DNA of 64,000 nt from Idiomarina aquatica (GCF_004362895.1 NZ_SNXI01000002.1:62001-126000), one strand, 5' to 3'; counted from the first letter of the stretch, positions 46,619-56,799 are shown. The notes: a model not told the origin generated them from the letters alone. A program made the numbers and translations.

Positions 46619-48535
46619 TTACAGCCCATTTTCTTTTTGCTCCAGCAAGTACCAGATATTGACTTGTTCATCCCCTTGTTGCATATATTCTTGAGGTAAC
46701 GTGCCAAACCAAGTTAGTAAATCATAGCCTGTCGGATTACCACTATCCCAGGGCATGGCCGTTTTAAGGGTACGACTGCGTGACGAGCCATCGTTATAGC
46801 CGGCCAAGTCGTTGTACATAAAATATGGCACATTTTCTAAGCGTCGATACACATAGTTGCCGTCGCCATCGCCATAGAAAACCGAAAAACCCGGAGCACA
46901 AAGGGCTAGGTCGTCACAGTTACTTTCACCGCCGGTGATATCGACAATATCTTTGTGGCCGTCTTTATCAAAGTCGATAAAGTAGAACGTTCCTTCCCCA
47001 TCGCCATTACTGTCGGCGCGCTGACCTATACGTTGCTCGTTATTAATAAGGCGTTCGGTTTCCTCAATAAAATCGCCGTCAGCGTTAATTGCAAAAAGCC
47101 GTAAATAGCGACCGTCATAGTATTTATCCAGGCGCGTTTGAGCGACTATTAGCTCATCACCGGGGTGTTCAGGAACAAAGTCAGCCATCAAGGCATAGTT
47201 GGTATGAGTGATATCATCGCCCCAATAACCCTCCGGCAGTAACTGTGCGCGCGGACTGTTTGACATCGCCAGCGAGTCGCCCGGGTTATTACTCAAAATC
47301 ACCTGACTGCGGGCTAAGTCGCCGTCTTGAAGTACGGTATAGTCAAGAATGGCTAAGTCTGTTAATCCGTCATCATTCATGTCACCCATCGCCGATGCCA
47401 GCGCCGAGGACCATTGCGACCAGGCACTAAAATACCGATCACTTTGTTCAGTAAAGGTACCGTCACCGTTATTTAACACCACGGATGTGCCGGTAAAGAA
47501 ATCCATAAAGCTATCGTTATTTACATCGCCTACAGCCAGGTTATGGCCAAAGGCAGACGAGCCATCGCCCACAGTAATATCAACGTTATCACTGGCATCA
47601 ACAAGACGCCCTTCGCCATTACTCAGCAACATGATGGGCCGCTCTTCGCGGATAAATAAAATGCCCTCTGCCTGCTGTTCCTCGCTGGCGGGTATAGCGC
47701 CACCACTTACAACGATGTCATCAGCGCCATCGCCGTTAAAGTCCGCGACCGTCATGCGATAAGGCTGGTGACGCTTAAGGCTTGCGTGATCAACAATCAC
47801 GTCGTTATTAAGCACCAGCCCTTTTTCAGGATGGCCTGTATAGATATGGACAGTTCCCGGAAACCGGTCTAAATCACGCTCGGCTCGGTGTGGTGAAAAG
47901 CTAATTGATACGGCAAGGTCCTCCAGCCCATCATTATTAAAGTCGCCGCGTACATTGTCACCCACCATCATTTGAAAACTATCAAACTCGTTGCAGTTAT
48001 CACGCGTCGGGTAGCAGTTCGAGCGCGGTGTATCGAAGTGCTCTAAATCGTACACATAAAGCCCAACTTGAGCAGCTCGCCACGTGTCGGTTTCATGCAC
48101 CGCCTCTTGGTTCAGTCTAAGGCCGCTGTATCCGTCGGCATAAAGACGGGAGTTATCGTTCTTTATGAGCACGTTGAATGACGTTGAGTCAAGCTCTTCA
48201 TCATCTTTTCGTAAGCTGACCGAAAAATCTGCACTGACGTCAGTTGTGACTTCAGGTAACGTCAACGTGATGACATTGTCTTGTTGTGAAAGACCAATTT
48301 CAGGCCCCGAGCTCTGAGTAACGGTAACATCGAACTCATCATCTGAGCTCCAGTTAATCGTTAACGATGTCTGCGTAGTTTCTGTCGCCTCAATATCATT
48401 AATCGACTCGAGTGCTACCGGCTCCGGCGGCGGAGGGGTCGAAGAAGAGGGTGAGTTGTCACTACCGGAACCACCGCCGCAAGCAGAGAGGGCGAACGTG
48501 GTGAATACTGCGAGACTAATTCGATTAAATTTCAT
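46619..48535 (-). CDS. FG-GAP/VCBS-repeat lipoprotein
   Basis: This 638-residue exported lipoprotein has its lipobox at LSACGG, then a Pro/Ser-rich linker, a beta domain (~40-130) and a series of FG-GAP-like repeats with calcium-binding loops: [56 protein letters not shown] and DFDKDGHKDIVD. Such proteins form beta-propellers on the surface, often in adhesion or substrate binding. No catalytic domain is visible. Confidence 0.83.
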   Translation of the reverse strand: MKFNRISLAVFTTFALSACGGGSGSDNSPSSSTPPPPEPVALESINDIEATETTQTSLTINWSSDDEFDVTVTQSSGPEIGLSQQDNVITLTLPEVTTDVSADFSVSLRKDDEELDSTSFNVLIKNDNSRLYADGYSGLRLNQEAVHETDTWRAAQVGLYVYDLEHFDTPRSNCYPTRDNCNEFDSFQMMVGDNVRGDFNNDGLEDLAVSISFSPHRAERDLDRFPGTVHIYTGHPEKGLVLNNDVIVDHASLKRHQPYRMTVADFNGDGADDIVVSGGAIPASEEQQAEGILFIREERPIMLLSNGEGRLVDASDNVDITVGDGSSAFGHNLAVGDVNNDSFMDFFTGTSVVLNNGDGTFTEQSDRYFSAWSQWSSALASAMGDMNDDGLTDLAILDYTVLQDGDLARSQVILSNNPGDSLAMSNSPRAQLLPEGYWGDDITHTNYALMADFVPEHPGDELIVAQTRLDKYYDGRYLRLFAINADGDFIEETERLINNEQRIGQRADSNGDGEGTFYFIDFDKDGHKDIVDITGGESNCDDLALCAPGFSVFYGDGDGNYVYRRLENVPYFMYNDLAGYNDGSSRSRTLKTAMPWDSGNPTGYDLLTWFGTLPQEYMQQGDEQVNIWYLLEQKENGL

Positions 48536-48718
48536 GGTTAATTTCTGTCATTTATTTGTTTAATTACAGAGTATGACCATCTCGCTTCTCAGCGCAACCA
48601 CCTTACAAAAATTCACTTGCAAATCCGAAGCTTCCCAGCTAACGTACTCAGTAATCATCCACAGAGACCGTGGACTGATTGGCCAATCTAGAAAACGAAT
48701 GCACATAGAGGTGTAGAT

Positions 48719-49009
48719 ATGAAAAAACTAACAGCTTTAGCTGCTGCAGCAATGCTAGCTACAGCGCCAGCAATGGCGGCACCACAGTCGGAAGACGAAG
48801 GTGGCGCGGCTGCAATGGGTATCGGTGATATGGACCCTGCAGCGTTAGGTATTGCTGCTGTAGGTGTTGCTGTTGCGATCGCTGTAATCGCTGACGGCGG
48901 TTCAGACGATGGCGGTGTTGATCCAGGTCCAGGCCCGGATCCAGATCCAGATCCGGATCCGGATACCAGCACTAGCACAAGCACCAGCACAACAACTGCA
49001 ACTAACTAA
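48719..49009 (+). CDS. gfcA: GfcA/YjbE-like small exported protein with Pro-Asp and Thr-Ser tail
   Basis: This 96-residue protein has a signal peptide (KKLTALAAAAMLATAPAMA), a hydrophobic Gly/Ala middle (AALGIAAVGVAVAIAVIADGG) and a low-complexity tail (DPGPGPDPDPDPDPDTSTST). E. coli YjbE/GfcA has the same length, hydrophobic middle and Thr/Ser tail, and the following genes are the yjbFGH set, so the assignment is mainly positional. The family is linked to group 4 capsule and exopolysaccharide production. A terminator follows directly, which would make this the most abundant product of the operon. Confidence 0.75.
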   Translation: MKKLTALAAAAMLATAPAMAAPQSEDEGGAAAMGIGDMDPAALGIAAVGVAVAIAVIADGGSDDGGVDPGPGPDPDPDPDPDTSTSTSTSTTTATN

Positions 49010-49029
49010 GTTCGGTTGTAAAGTATTAA

Positions 49030-49058
49030 AAGCCGCCCTTACTTAAGGGCGGCTTTTT
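49030..49058 (+). terminator. Rho-independent terminator or attenuator between gfcA and gfcB
   Basis: The stem GCCGCCCTTA/TAAGGGCGGC (short loop) with a TTTTT run lies 20 bases after gfcA. The next gene starts only about ten bases on without an obvious promoter, so it likely works as a partial terminator setting the ratio of gfcA to the rest, and is a plausible target of RfaH antitermination. Confidence 0.85.
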
Positions 49059-49070
49059 CGTTTATACTGC

Positions 49071-49793
49071 ATGCAAAATAAAACCAATAGACCAGCCATT
49101 GTGAATAAACAGAGCTTCGCCTTAATAACTGCCGCACTGGTATCGGCCCTGATAAGCGGTTGTGGAACGCGTATTGACGCGATCCAGGACACCGCAACCT
49201 ATGCATTATTCGGACGGCCTGACCTAACCCTGACTGCCGAGCAAATTGACGAACGGCGGTTTCCGTTGCAATACGTCACGCTGGGACAGCAACCTCGTGT
49301 CGCACTGGGGTTAGCGTTTAACGATAAAGGCCTTTATAAATGGTTATCACAGTCGCAAGAAGTGCTGGTGACACATCATGGACGTATTGTTCAAACGCAA
49401 GGCCTTAAAAACGACTTGGCTTGGGTCGACAACCTGGCTGCCGATCCGCTCGTGTGCCTGACCAAGGGGGGCAGTCATTGCCAACTTAACTGGCGCACAA
49501 CAGCACAAGTGGGTAACGGGCTGGATATGGCAGAGACAACAATACAGAGTCGATTTGAACAACAAGGTCAGCAAACCCTTAACTTAACACACACTGATCC
49601 CATGCAAGTGATTCACTGGCGCGAAACCATCACTACTGCAGCCGGCGAACAATGGGTTAATCATTACTGGCTGGAAAAAGAGACGCGGCGAGTCGTAAAA
49701 AGCGAGCAAACCATCAGTCCGGCCTTTCCGTTGACCGTGACAGAAGAGATCAAACCTTACTCGGGCGATCTTAATAGCGGAGGTTCGCAATGA
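49071..49793 (+). CDS. gfcB: GfcB/YjbF-family lipoprotein
   Basis: This 240-residue lipoprotein has its lipobox at LISGC. It has the YjbF-like core: DTATYALFGRPDLTLTAEQI, RFPLQYVTLGQQPRVALGLAF, and the WRTTAQVG and EKETRRVVKSEQTI strands. It is part of the gfcBCD/yjbFGH set for capsule or exopolysaccharide export. A GTG at 49101 (MNKQSFALI) would give a more standard signal peptide and may be the true start. It overlaps gfcC by four bases. Confidence 0.87.
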   Translation: MQNKTNRPAIVNKQSFALITAALVSALISGCGTRIDAIQDTATYALFGRPDLTLTAEQIDERRFPLQYVTLGQQPRVALGLAFNDKGLYKWLSQSQEVLVTHHGRIVQTQGLKNDLAWVDNLAADPLVCLTKGGSHCQLNWRTTAQVGNGLDMAETTIQSRFEQQGQQTLNLTHTDPMQVIHWRETITTAAGEQWVNHYWLEKETRRVVKSEQTISPAFPLTVTEEIKPYSGDLNSGGSQ

Positions 49794-50599
49794 AGCAACT
49801 CGCTATTATCACTGTGCTTGCGTTATGCAGCCTTACCGCAAGCTTCGCCGCTTTGGCGCAAAGCGCAGTAAAGGTTCAGGTCGAGTACCCCGGCATGCAG
49901 CAACAAGCCCTTACCCTGAACTACCCACAGCCGGTTCGCTTGAACACGGTTTTACAAGATGCCACCCATGACCTTAGCGCGGAGCAATTTAGCGCAATTA
50001 ATTGGTCACTCGGGCGTTTGGGCAGCGATAAACTGACCGATAAATTTAATCAGCGCCATCGGGAACTCGAACAGCGACTCAATGATCTTGAACTGTTTTG
50101 GCAACAACGGGGCTATCATAACTATCGCAGTGGTGTTAATTACCTGCGTCGCCAGCTAAACGAGCTGCAATATTCGCCTGCGTATTACATGGGCCTGGAT
50201 TACGACCGGACTAAACTGCGATTACAGAGTAACCCCATTTTGAGCCAGGCCGATGGCAACACATTTTACTTGCGGTTGCCGGCCGGGGCGGCGACGCGAT
50301 TGGATATCGGGCTGGACGAAGCAAGCGCAGCCAGTAGTGCCAGTTTCGCCTATTCAGTCGCCAAAAATGGCGACATCGCGCGCATCCCTGTCGCACTTTA
50401 TAACCGACATGAAACGCCCGTCTGCTTTTATCATAGCGCGCATCAGCCGTTACAAAACCAAGCAGGTGAACGGTGTAAAAACGCGATAAACACCGAACAA
50501 TTTTATCTTCTGCATCAGCACGCGTTACCCCAGGGTTATCAAGACCTTAATCAACGCATTGCTGAAATACTCAAATTTGCTATTGGAGACGCGCAATGA
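49790..50599 (+). CDS. gfcC: GfcC/YjbG-family capsule biosynthesis protein
   Basis: This 269-residue periplasmic protein has a signal peptide (AIITVLALCSLTASFAALAQ) and the GfcC domains: VEYPGMQQQALTLNYPQPVRL and the C-terminal YQDLNQRIAEILKF. In E. coli GfcC is a periplasmic protein with beta-grasp domains resembling those of the exporter Wza. Translation is coupled on both sides (ATGA overlaps). Confidence 0.87.
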   Translation: MKQLAIITVLALCSLTASFAALAQSAVKVQVEYPGMQQQALTLNYPQPVRLNTVLQDATHDLSAEQFSAINWSLGRLGSDKLTDKFNQRHRELEQRLNDLELFWQQRGYHNYRSGVNYLRRQLNELQYSPAYYMGLDYDRTKLRLQSNPILSQADGNTFYLRLPAGAATRLDIGLDEASAASSASFAYSVAKNGDIARIPVALYNRHETPVCFYHSAHQPLQNQAGERCKNAINTEQFYLLHQHALPQGYQDLNQRIAEILKFAIGDAQ

Positions 50600-52725
50600 C
50601 GGACATGAGTAGCTTGCGTTTGTTGCGCAAGTTCTTTTCGTGCACCCGAGGCGCAAGCTACGCGCTACTGCTAACCGCAACAACTGCCGTTGCCCAACAA
50701 CCTTCGCAGTCTGACGTCGGCGGTGTTGGACTCATGCAAATGCCGACTGCGCGCATGAACCGCGAGGGTGAGTTCACCGCATTTTATTATGATAACGACG
50801 AGTACCGGCGCATGGGCTTGTCGATTCAACTATTCCCCTGGATGGAAGCAACGTTGCGCTACAATGACGTCAGAACGCGGCGTTATAGCCCGTTCCCTAA
50901 CTTCAGTGGCGACCAAACCTATAAAGATCGTGGCGTTGACGTAAAATTCCGGTTGCTGGAAGAATCACAATGGTTACCGGAATTTAGCCTTGGCATGCGC
51001 GATATCGCCGGAACCGGTCGCTTTGCCGGAGAATATCTGGCCGCATCAAAACGCCTCGGCCCTCTCGACTTTACTCTGGGTCTTGGCTTTGGGTACCTGG
51101 GTCGCGAAGACAATATTGACAACCCGTTCTGTGAAGCCGCAGAGCGCTTTTGCGACCGTAATACCGACTTTGGTGAAGGTGGCGACTTTCAGGTTGATGA
51201 CTGGTTTAGTGGGCCGGCGGCGTTGTTTGGTGGCGTTGAATACCAAACCCCGTGGCAGCCGTTAAGTGTCAAAATAGAGTACGATGGCAACGATTATAAA
51301 ACGGACTATTCAGGCACGCCGATTATTCAAGACTCGAACTGGAACTACGGCTTACACTATCGGGTTGCGAATAACCTGAACCTGCAGCTCAGTTATGAGC
51401 GCGGTAATACCTGGATGTTTGGCTTTAACCTGCGCACCAACTTTAACGATATTAGCCAGGTAAAAGTTACCCCGCCAATCAGTGCGCCCACAAATCCAGC
51501 GTACACCAGCCTGGACGATGTCGATACGCGCCAACTGGCCATTGATATATACAAAAACAGTGGCTTTGGTGTATTTAGAATCACGCAGAGCGATGATGGG
51601 CGGACGGTTAGCGTGTACGGTTATCAGGCCATGTACCTGGACCATCAAATGAGTATTGACCGAGCCACGGCTGTCCTTGCGAATACGTTACCGCCGAGCG
51701 TGACCGAATATCGCTTTATTGATACCGCACGGCAGATGGAGCTGGCGCAAATTAGCGTTGATGCGCAAACCTACAAACGCGCGCACTATCGTGCCGATAT
51801 AACCACCCGTTACGAAGATAGCTATCGCTTAGTCGACGTCGATCGCGGCCCTGAAACGGCGATGTGGGAGCGAAATTACAAAGCCGGCTGGCCCCACTTT
51901 GGCGCTCGGCCGTTCCTGGAGCAGTCATTCGGTGGGCCCGAGAACTTTTATATGTATCAGTTACGGCTGGATACCTACATTGACTGGATGCCAACCGAAA
52001 ACTTCCGTTTGGACAGCGTCGTGAGTGCCAGTTTACTCACCAACTACGATGATTTTCGCTATTTAGTGGATGGCAACGATACCGGTGTGCCGCGCGTACG
52101 AACCTATGTGCGCGAGTATGCGACCATGTCCGATGTATGGTTAAGCAACCTGCAGGCTACCTACGCGACACAGATTAATCAGGATGTCTACGCGTCGGTT
52201 TACGGGGGGTATCTTGAGCGCATGTTCGGCGGTATCGGTACCGAGTGGATGTACCGCGAACTGGACAGCAACTGGGCCGTGGGTGTTGATATTAACTACG
52301 CCAGACAGCGCAGTTTTGAGACACATTTTGGCTTCAGAGATTATGATGTCATCACCGGCCATGTCACCGGTTATTATGAACCTGAGTTTTGGCCGGAAAC
52401 GCGGTTTAAGATTGCAGTGGGCCGATTCCTGGCGAAAGACAAAGGTGTGCAGGTACAAATGGAGAAAAAGTTCGACAGCGGCATGATTGTCGGCGCCTAC
52501 GCAGCTAAAACTAACCTTTCTGCAGAAGAGTTTGGCGAAGGTAGTTTTACTAAGGGCTTTTACATCAGTATACCGTTTGATCTGTTCCAAATGCGTCACA
52601 GCGGCAAGCGCGCCACAATTGGCTGGACACCATTAACCCGCGATGGTGGACAAATGTTGGGTCGACGTAATACGCTAGACGGCTTAACCGATGCACGTAG
52701 TCGTTATTATACGGATTGGGATTGA
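50596..52725 (+). CDS. gfcD: GfcD/YjbH-family outer-membrane protein with repeat-derived signal peptide
   Basis: This 709-residue protein is predicted as an outer-membrane beta-barrel porin-like component. It is recognised by GGVGLMQMPTARMNREGEF, NPFCEAAERFCDRNTDFGEG and the C-terminal DLFQMRHSGKRATIGWTPLTRDGGQ. Residues ~5-22, which form the n-region and start of the signal peptide, are encoded by a GTAGCTTGCG...CGCAAGCTAC repeat (nt 50609-50661). The hydrophobic stretch ALLLTATTAVAQQ follows it, so export is probably kept. It overlaps gfcC by four bases. Confidence 0.9.
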   Translation: MTDMSSLRLLRKFFSCTRGASYALLLTATTAVAQQPSQSDVGGVGLMQMPTARMNREGEFTAFYYDNDEYRRMGLSIQLFPWMEATLRYNDVRTRRYSPFPNFSGDQTYKDRGVDVKFRLLEESQWLPEFSLGMRDIAGTGRFAGEYLAASKRLGPLDFTLGLGFGYLGREDNIDNPFCEAAERFCDRNTDFGEGGDFQVDDWFSGPAALFGGVEYQTPWQPLSVKIEYDGNDYKTDYSGTPIIQDSNWNYGLHYRVANNLNLQLSYERGNTWMFGFNLRTNFNDISQVKVTPPISAPTNPAYTSLDDVDTRQLAIDIYKNSGFGVFRITQSDDGRTVSVYGYQAMYLDHQMSIDRATAVLANTLPPSVTEYRFIDTARQMELAQISVDAQTYKRAHYRADITTRYEDSYRLVDVDRGPETAMWERNYKAGWPHFGARPFLEQSFGGPENFYMYQLRLDTYIDWMPTENFRLDSVVSASLLTNYDDFRYLVDGNDTGVPRVRTYVREYATMSDVWLSNLQATYATQINQDVYASVYGGYLERMFGGIGTEWMYRELDSNWAVGVDINYARQRSFETHFGFRDYDVITGHVTGYYEPEFWPETRFKIAVGRFLAKDKGVQVQMEKKFDSGMIVGAYAAKTNLSAEEFGEGSFTKGFYISIPFDLFQMRHSGKRATIGWTPLTRDGGQMLGRRNTLDGLTDARSRYYTDWD
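50609..50661. repeat. REP-type element inside the signal-peptide region of the YjbH gene
   Basis: This 53-base element is bounded by GTAGCTTGCG and its exact complement CGCAAGCTAC. It contains CTTGCG...CGCAAG and GGCGCAAG hairpin arms like the variant near 32300. GTAG is read as aGT-AGc, avoiding a stop. Confidence 0.85.
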
Positions 52726-52811
52726 TTCGCTGAGGCTAGTTTCGTTAAGGCTAGGTTCTTTGAGACTAAAAGACCCGAAAAAATTAAAACGATATTATTT
52801 GAGAGAAAGCA

Positions 52812-53813
52812 GTGACCATTAAAAAGTTAAACTTAATCGGTGCAACCAGAGCACAGCTGTCCGAATTGGAGCAATTAAGCTCGTCGGGGGATGAGTGTGA
52901 AATTGAGATGCCGACGGCAACCATCGGAATTGCAACATTATTAGCCCAGTCCAACTCGGCTCGCGAAGCCTTGTCCTCATGGCAGGAGCTTGCGTCGGCG
53001 GTACTTGCGCTCTATAAAAAACGTTACTCATCCACAAAAGTTTTACTGGTTAATGAGACGCCTGATATCGCACTGTCAGAACACCATCACGCCATGGCAA
53101 GGCTGTTATCCCACAGCAATGCATCAATCCAGAAAACCTCCGAATGGTTGCGCGCCTGCGCTCAAAATGCGACTGAACTCAATAACAATGAGGAGGGCGA
53201 GCAGCTACTCGTGGCAGCGGTTGAGACACTGCGTAGCGAATTGATTAACGCAGAAGAACAACAACAGGTTATTGCTAAGTCAGCCCCTAATGAGCAACAA
53301 CTCGACGACTTAACTGAAGAAAACGAACTGTTGTTACTGCAATTGCAGCAGGTGCAGGAAGAGTTAGAGCATTACTTTATTCGGTGCAAGGAGCTGGAGG
53401 CGGGTGGTTCTTCTGCGTCGCAGTCAACGCCAACGACGTACACACAACCGAATATCGCTACCCCGAAACAAGCGGATGTGACGGATTCACCGGCGTGGCG
53501 TTATATCGAACCGTTTTACACCAAGCTGGATAAATTAATCCGCCACCTGATATTTAAACGTCAGGCGAAGGTGGTGAAGAAGTCCAAGCTGTTCGACAAA
53601 AAGTGGTACGCGCAAACCTACCAGGATGTTAAGGCCTTTAAAGGCGGTGCGGCGTTGCATTATGTCGCCCATGGCGCGGCCGAAGGACGTGATCCGGGCC
53701 CGGAGTTCTCTAGCGAGCGCTATTGGGCAATGAATCCGGATGTTGCCGAGAAGGGCACAAATCCATTGGTGCATTACGAGCTATTCGGCAAAAACGAAGG
53801 CCGGTATTACTAA
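52812..53813 (+). CDS. Coiled-coil protein with two C-terminal HY-x-x-x-G-x-x-EGR repeats
   Basis: This 333-residue protein has no signal peptide. Residues 1-150 form a helical domain of no family I recognise. A Glu/Gln-rich coiled coil follows (~160-195), then a Ser/Thr linker. The C-terminus holds two ~37-residue repeats: [13 protein letters not shown] then [15 protein letters not shown], and [13 protein letters not shown] then [15 protein letters not shown]. These repeats occur in many proteins attached to glycosyltransferases. It starts with GTG after AGAGAAAG and sits between capsule export genes and the rhamnose set, so a role in glycan assembly is likely but unproven. Confidence 0.65.
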   Translation: MTIKKLNLIGATRAQLSELEQLSSSGDECEIEMPTATIGIATLLAQSNSAREALSSWQELASAVLALYKKRYSSTKVLLVNETPDIALSEHHHAMARLLSHSNASIQKTSEWLRACAQNATELNNNEEGEQLLVAAVETLRSELINAEEQQQVIAKSAPNEQQLDDLTEENELLLLQLQQVQEELEHYFIRCKELEAGGSSASQSTPTTYTQPNIATPKQADVTDSPAWRYIEPFYTKLDKLIRHLIFKRQAKVVKKSKLFDKKWYAQTYQDVKAFKGGAALHYVAHGAAEGRDPGPEFSSERYWAMNPDVAEKGTNPLVHYELFGKNEGRYY

Positions 53814-53833
53814 ACGCAGCCGGGAAGCAGGTT

Positions 53834-54880
53834 ATGCAACAGGGTAAAACATGGTTGGTCACCGGCGGCGCGGGTTTTATTGGCTCCGCGGTTATTCGGC
53901 GGTTATTGGCCAATACCAACGACCGCGTCATTACTATCGACAAACTCACCTATGCCGGTAATTTAAGTACCTTACAAGCGGTTGCGCACAACCCCAACTA
54001 CACCTTCGTCAAGGCCGATATCAACGATGCCGAAACGGTGGCGACGATACTGGAGCAGCATCAGCCCGATGTTATTTTGCATTTGGCGGCTGAAAGTCAC
54101 GTTGACCGATCGATAAGCGGCCCGGCAGAGTTTATTCAGACCAATATCGTGGGTACGTATACACTGCTCGAGCAAGCGCGTGCGTATTGGCAACGCCTGC
54201 AACAAAAGCAGCCGGAAAAAGCCGCGCATTTCCACTTTCAGCACATCTCCACCGACGAAGTCTTCGGCGACTTGCAGCCTGACGATCCGGCATTTACTGA
54301 ATCCACACCGTATCAGCCGAGCTCGCCCTATTCGGCGAGTAAAGCAAGCTCCGATCATCTGGTCAGAGCCTGGTACCGCACGTACGGTTTGCCGGTCATC
54401 ATCACCAACTGCTCAAATAATTACGGGCCATACCAATATCCGGAGAAATTAATTCCGACGGTCATTGCCAAGGCGTTAGCCGAGCAACCGATCCCCGTAT
54501 ACGGGCAAGGCCAACAAATTCGCGACTGGCTTTATGTTGACGATCATGCAGAAGCATTAATAACCGTCGCAGAGGCCGGAACAATCGGCGAAACCTACGC
54601 TATTGGCGGCGCTCAGCATAAAGATGAAGAGATCACCAATCTCACGTTGGTACAGACGCTGTGCGACCTGTTGCAAGAGCAGCACAATAACGACGTTGAC
54701 TACCGCGCGTTAATTACCTTTGTCACTGACCGTCCCGGCCACGATTTTCGGTATGCCATCGACAGCAGTAAGATCCACAACGAACTCGGCTGGCGGCCTG
54801 CGCACGACCTAAAATCGGGTCTGCGCGAAACCGTGGCATGGTATCTGCAGAACCAATTCTGGTGGCGGGATTTATTATGA
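53834..54880 (+). CDS. rfbB: dTDP-glucose 4,6-dehydratase
   Basis: This is the second step of dTDP-L-rhamnose synthesis. It has 348 residues: the NAD-binding TGGAGFIGS motif at the N-terminus, [24 protein letters not shown], and the [14 protein letters not shown] active-site Tyr/Lys. ATG 53834 was chosen since it gives the family's standard N-terminus; the frame is open further upstream. The next gene overlaps by four bases. Confidence 0.96.
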   Translation: MQQGKTWLVTGGAGFIGSAVIRRLLANTNDRVITIDKLTYAGNLSTLQAVAHNPNYTFVKADINDAETVATILEQHQPDVILHLAAESHVDRSISGPAEFIQTNIVGTYTLLEQARAYWQRLQQKQPEKAAHFHFQHISTDEVFGDLQPDDPAFTESTPYQPSSPYSASKASSDHLVRAWYRTYGLPVIITNCSNNYGPYQYPEKLIPTVIAKALAEQPIPVYGQGQQIRDWLYVDDHAEALITVAEAGTIGETYAIGGAQHKDEEITNLTLVQTLCDLLQEQHNNDVDYRALITFVTDRPGHDFRYAIDSSKIHNELGWRPAHDLKSGLRETVAWYLQNQFWWRDLL

Positions 54881-55773
54881 TTTTAGTGTTAGGGAGTAAT
54901 GGTCAGGTCGGCTTCGAGTTAACGCAGCAGCTAAAAGCTGCAGGTATTGCGCACGACCGATTGCTGACACCTAAGCGCGAGCAGCTTGATCTAACTGATT
55001 TAAAAAAGGTAAGCACTTACCTGCAACAACATCAACCGCAAGTGATAATCAACGCAGCCGCGTATACCCAGGTGGATAAAGCCGAATCGGAACCTGCTCT
55101 GGCTGAATTACTCAACCATCAGTTACCCGCAGTACTGGCGGACTATATCCAACAGCACGACGCCTACCTGCTGCATTACTCCACTGATTATGTCTATGCC
55201 GGGCAGGGCGACCACGCACAAGCAGAAGATGCGCCACTGAACCCGCAGTCGGTTTATGCTAAAACCAAACGGGCGGGTGAAAAAGCAATACGAGCCCGCA
55301 CCGAGCATGCCGCCATATTGCGCACCTGTTGGGTATACAGTGCACGCGGGCACAATTTTATGAACACCATGCTAACGCTGGCGCAGCAGCGCGGTGCACT
55401 GCGTATTGTCAATGACCAAATAGGTGCGCCGACCAGTGCCAGCTTCATCGCGCAAATAAGCCGGGCGGTACTGGATAAAAAATTAACCGGCATTTATAAC
55501 CTGGCGCATGGGGGAGAGACTAGCTGGTATGGCTTCGCACAAGCGATTTTTAGCGAAGCGCATGCCCTTGGATTGCTGACAAAGGTACCGTCGGTCACAC
55601 CCATCCCTACCGCCGACTACCCGACACCGGCCAAGCGGCCGCTTAACTCGCGCTTAGACTGCAGTGCATTACAAGACGCTTTAGGCATCGCTGACTGGCC
55701 GCATTGGCGCTCCGGTTTAACCAACGAGATGAATCGCTTAAAGCAACAGGATGTTAAGCATGTCAGCGTATAA
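54877..55773 (+). CDS. rfbD: dTDP-4-dehydrorhamnose reductase
   Basis: This is the last step of dTDP-L-rhamnose synthesis, an NADPH-dependent SDR of 298 residues. The cofactor motif is [15 protein letters not shown], followed by [22 protein letters not shown] and the [11 protein letters not shown] Tyr/Lys pair. ATG 54877 overlaps the rfbB stop (ATGA). Confidence 0.95.
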   Translation: MILVLGSNGQVGFELTQQLKAAGIAHDRLLTPKREQLDLTDLKKVSTYLQQHQPQVIINAAAYTQVDKAESEPALAELLNHQLPAVLADYIQQHDAYLLHYSTDYVYAGQGDHAQAEDAPLNPQSVYAKTKRAGEKAIRARTEHAAILRTCWVYSARGHNFMNTMLTLAQQRGALRIVNDQIGAPTSASFIAQISRAVLDKKLTGIYNLAHGGETSWYGFAQAIFSEAHALGLLTKVPSVTPIPTADYPTPAKRPLNSRLDCSALQDALGIADWPHWRSGLTNEMNRLKQQDVKHVSV

Positions 55774-56629
55774 AGGCATTATTCTAGCCGGCGGCGCCGG
55801 CACTCGACTGCACCCCATCACACTGGGGGTATCGAAACAGTTATTACCCATCTACGACAAGCCGATGATCTATTATCCGTTGTCGGTACTGATGCTGGCC
55901 GGCATCCGCGACATTCTCATTATCACTACCCCCGAAGATAAAGCCAGCTTCCAAAAACTGCTCGGCGATGGCTCGCAGTTTGGTGTATCGCTCGACTATG
56001 CCGAACAACCCAGTCCTGATGGCTTAGCACAGGCGTTTATTATCGGCGAGGACTTTATTGGCGACAGCCCGGTGTGTTTAGTCCTGGGTGATAATATCTT
56101 CCATGGTCAGGGTTTTACCGGCAAGTTAAAAGAGGCGGCGAGTAACACCGACGGCGCCACCGTTTTTGGTTATTGGGTGCAGGATGCACAGCGCTTTGGT
56201 GTTATCGACTTTGATAATGACGGAGTGGCCACTTCAATAGAAGAGAAGCCGGCACAACCTAAATCCAATTACGCGGTCACCGGCTTGTATTTTTACGATA
56301 ATAACGTGGTCGATATCGCTAAGTCCGTTAGGCCGTCGGCTCGGGGCGAGCTGGAAATTACCAGTATTAATAACGCGTATTTAGAGCAGGGCAAACTGCG
56401 TGTAGAAAAGTTTGGTCGAGGTTTTGCCTGGTTAGATACCGGCACCCACGACAGCTTAATTGAAGCAAGTCAGTACGTACAAACCATCGAGCACCGACAA
56501 GGGCTAAAAGTCGCCTGCTTAGAAGAAATCGCTTGGCGACACGGCTGGATAGACGAGGCCACGCTAAAAGCACAAGCCGACGCCCTGGCAAAAACCGATT
56601 ACGGGCAATATTTACAGAGGCTATTGTGA
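55760..56629 (+). CDS. rfbA: Glucose-1-phosphate thymidylyltransferase
   Basis: This is the first step of dTDP-L-rhamnose synthesis. It has 289 residues with the nucleotidyltransferase motif [43 protein letters not shown] and [17 protein letters not shown] 55760 was preferred over 55751 on ribosome-site spacing. It overlaps rfbD by 14 bases. Confidence 0.95.
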   Translation: MSAYKGIILAGGAGTRLHPITLGVSKQLLPIYDKPMIYYPLSVLMLAGIRDILIITTPEDKASFQKLLGDGSQFGVSLDYAEQPSPDGLAQAFIIGEDFIGDSPVCLVLGDNIFHGQGFTGKLKEAASNTDGATVFGYWVQDAQRFGVIDFDNDGVATSIEEKPAQPKSNYAVTGLYFYDNNVVDIAKSVRPSARGELEITSINNAYLEQGKLRVEKFGRGFAWLDTGTHDSLIEASQYVQTIEHRQGLKVACLEEIAWRHGWIDEATLKAQADALAKTDYGQYLQRLL

Positions 56630-56639
56630 CTTGCTACGC

Positions 56640-56776
56640 ATAATCGTACGTCGCGTCCTGACGCGACCTCGGAACTTATCTGTAACTTGCGTCAGGACGC
56701 AAGCTACCCGTTTATTGTTTCTTGCGTCAGGACGCAAGCTACGCTTAATCGTAAGTCGCGTCCTGACGCGACAAAA
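56640..56776. repeat. REP cluster splitting the rhamnose operon (rfbA-rfbC)
   Basis: Forward GTACGTCGCGTCCTGACGCG, two CTTGCGTC-AG-GACGCAAG-CTAC hairpins and a final forward GTCGCGT-CCTG-ACGCGAC are present. The cluster lies within an otherwise tight operon and ends just before rfbC. Confidence 0.87.
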
Positions 56777-56799
56777 TGGAACCCGAACCGGATCTTAAA

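Noticed and set aside
48541-48718. Possible JUMPstart/ops element for RfaH before the gfcA-like gene
   Set aside because: No GGCGGTAG-type core was found; the CAGCTAACGTACTCAG stretch is too weak a match to call.
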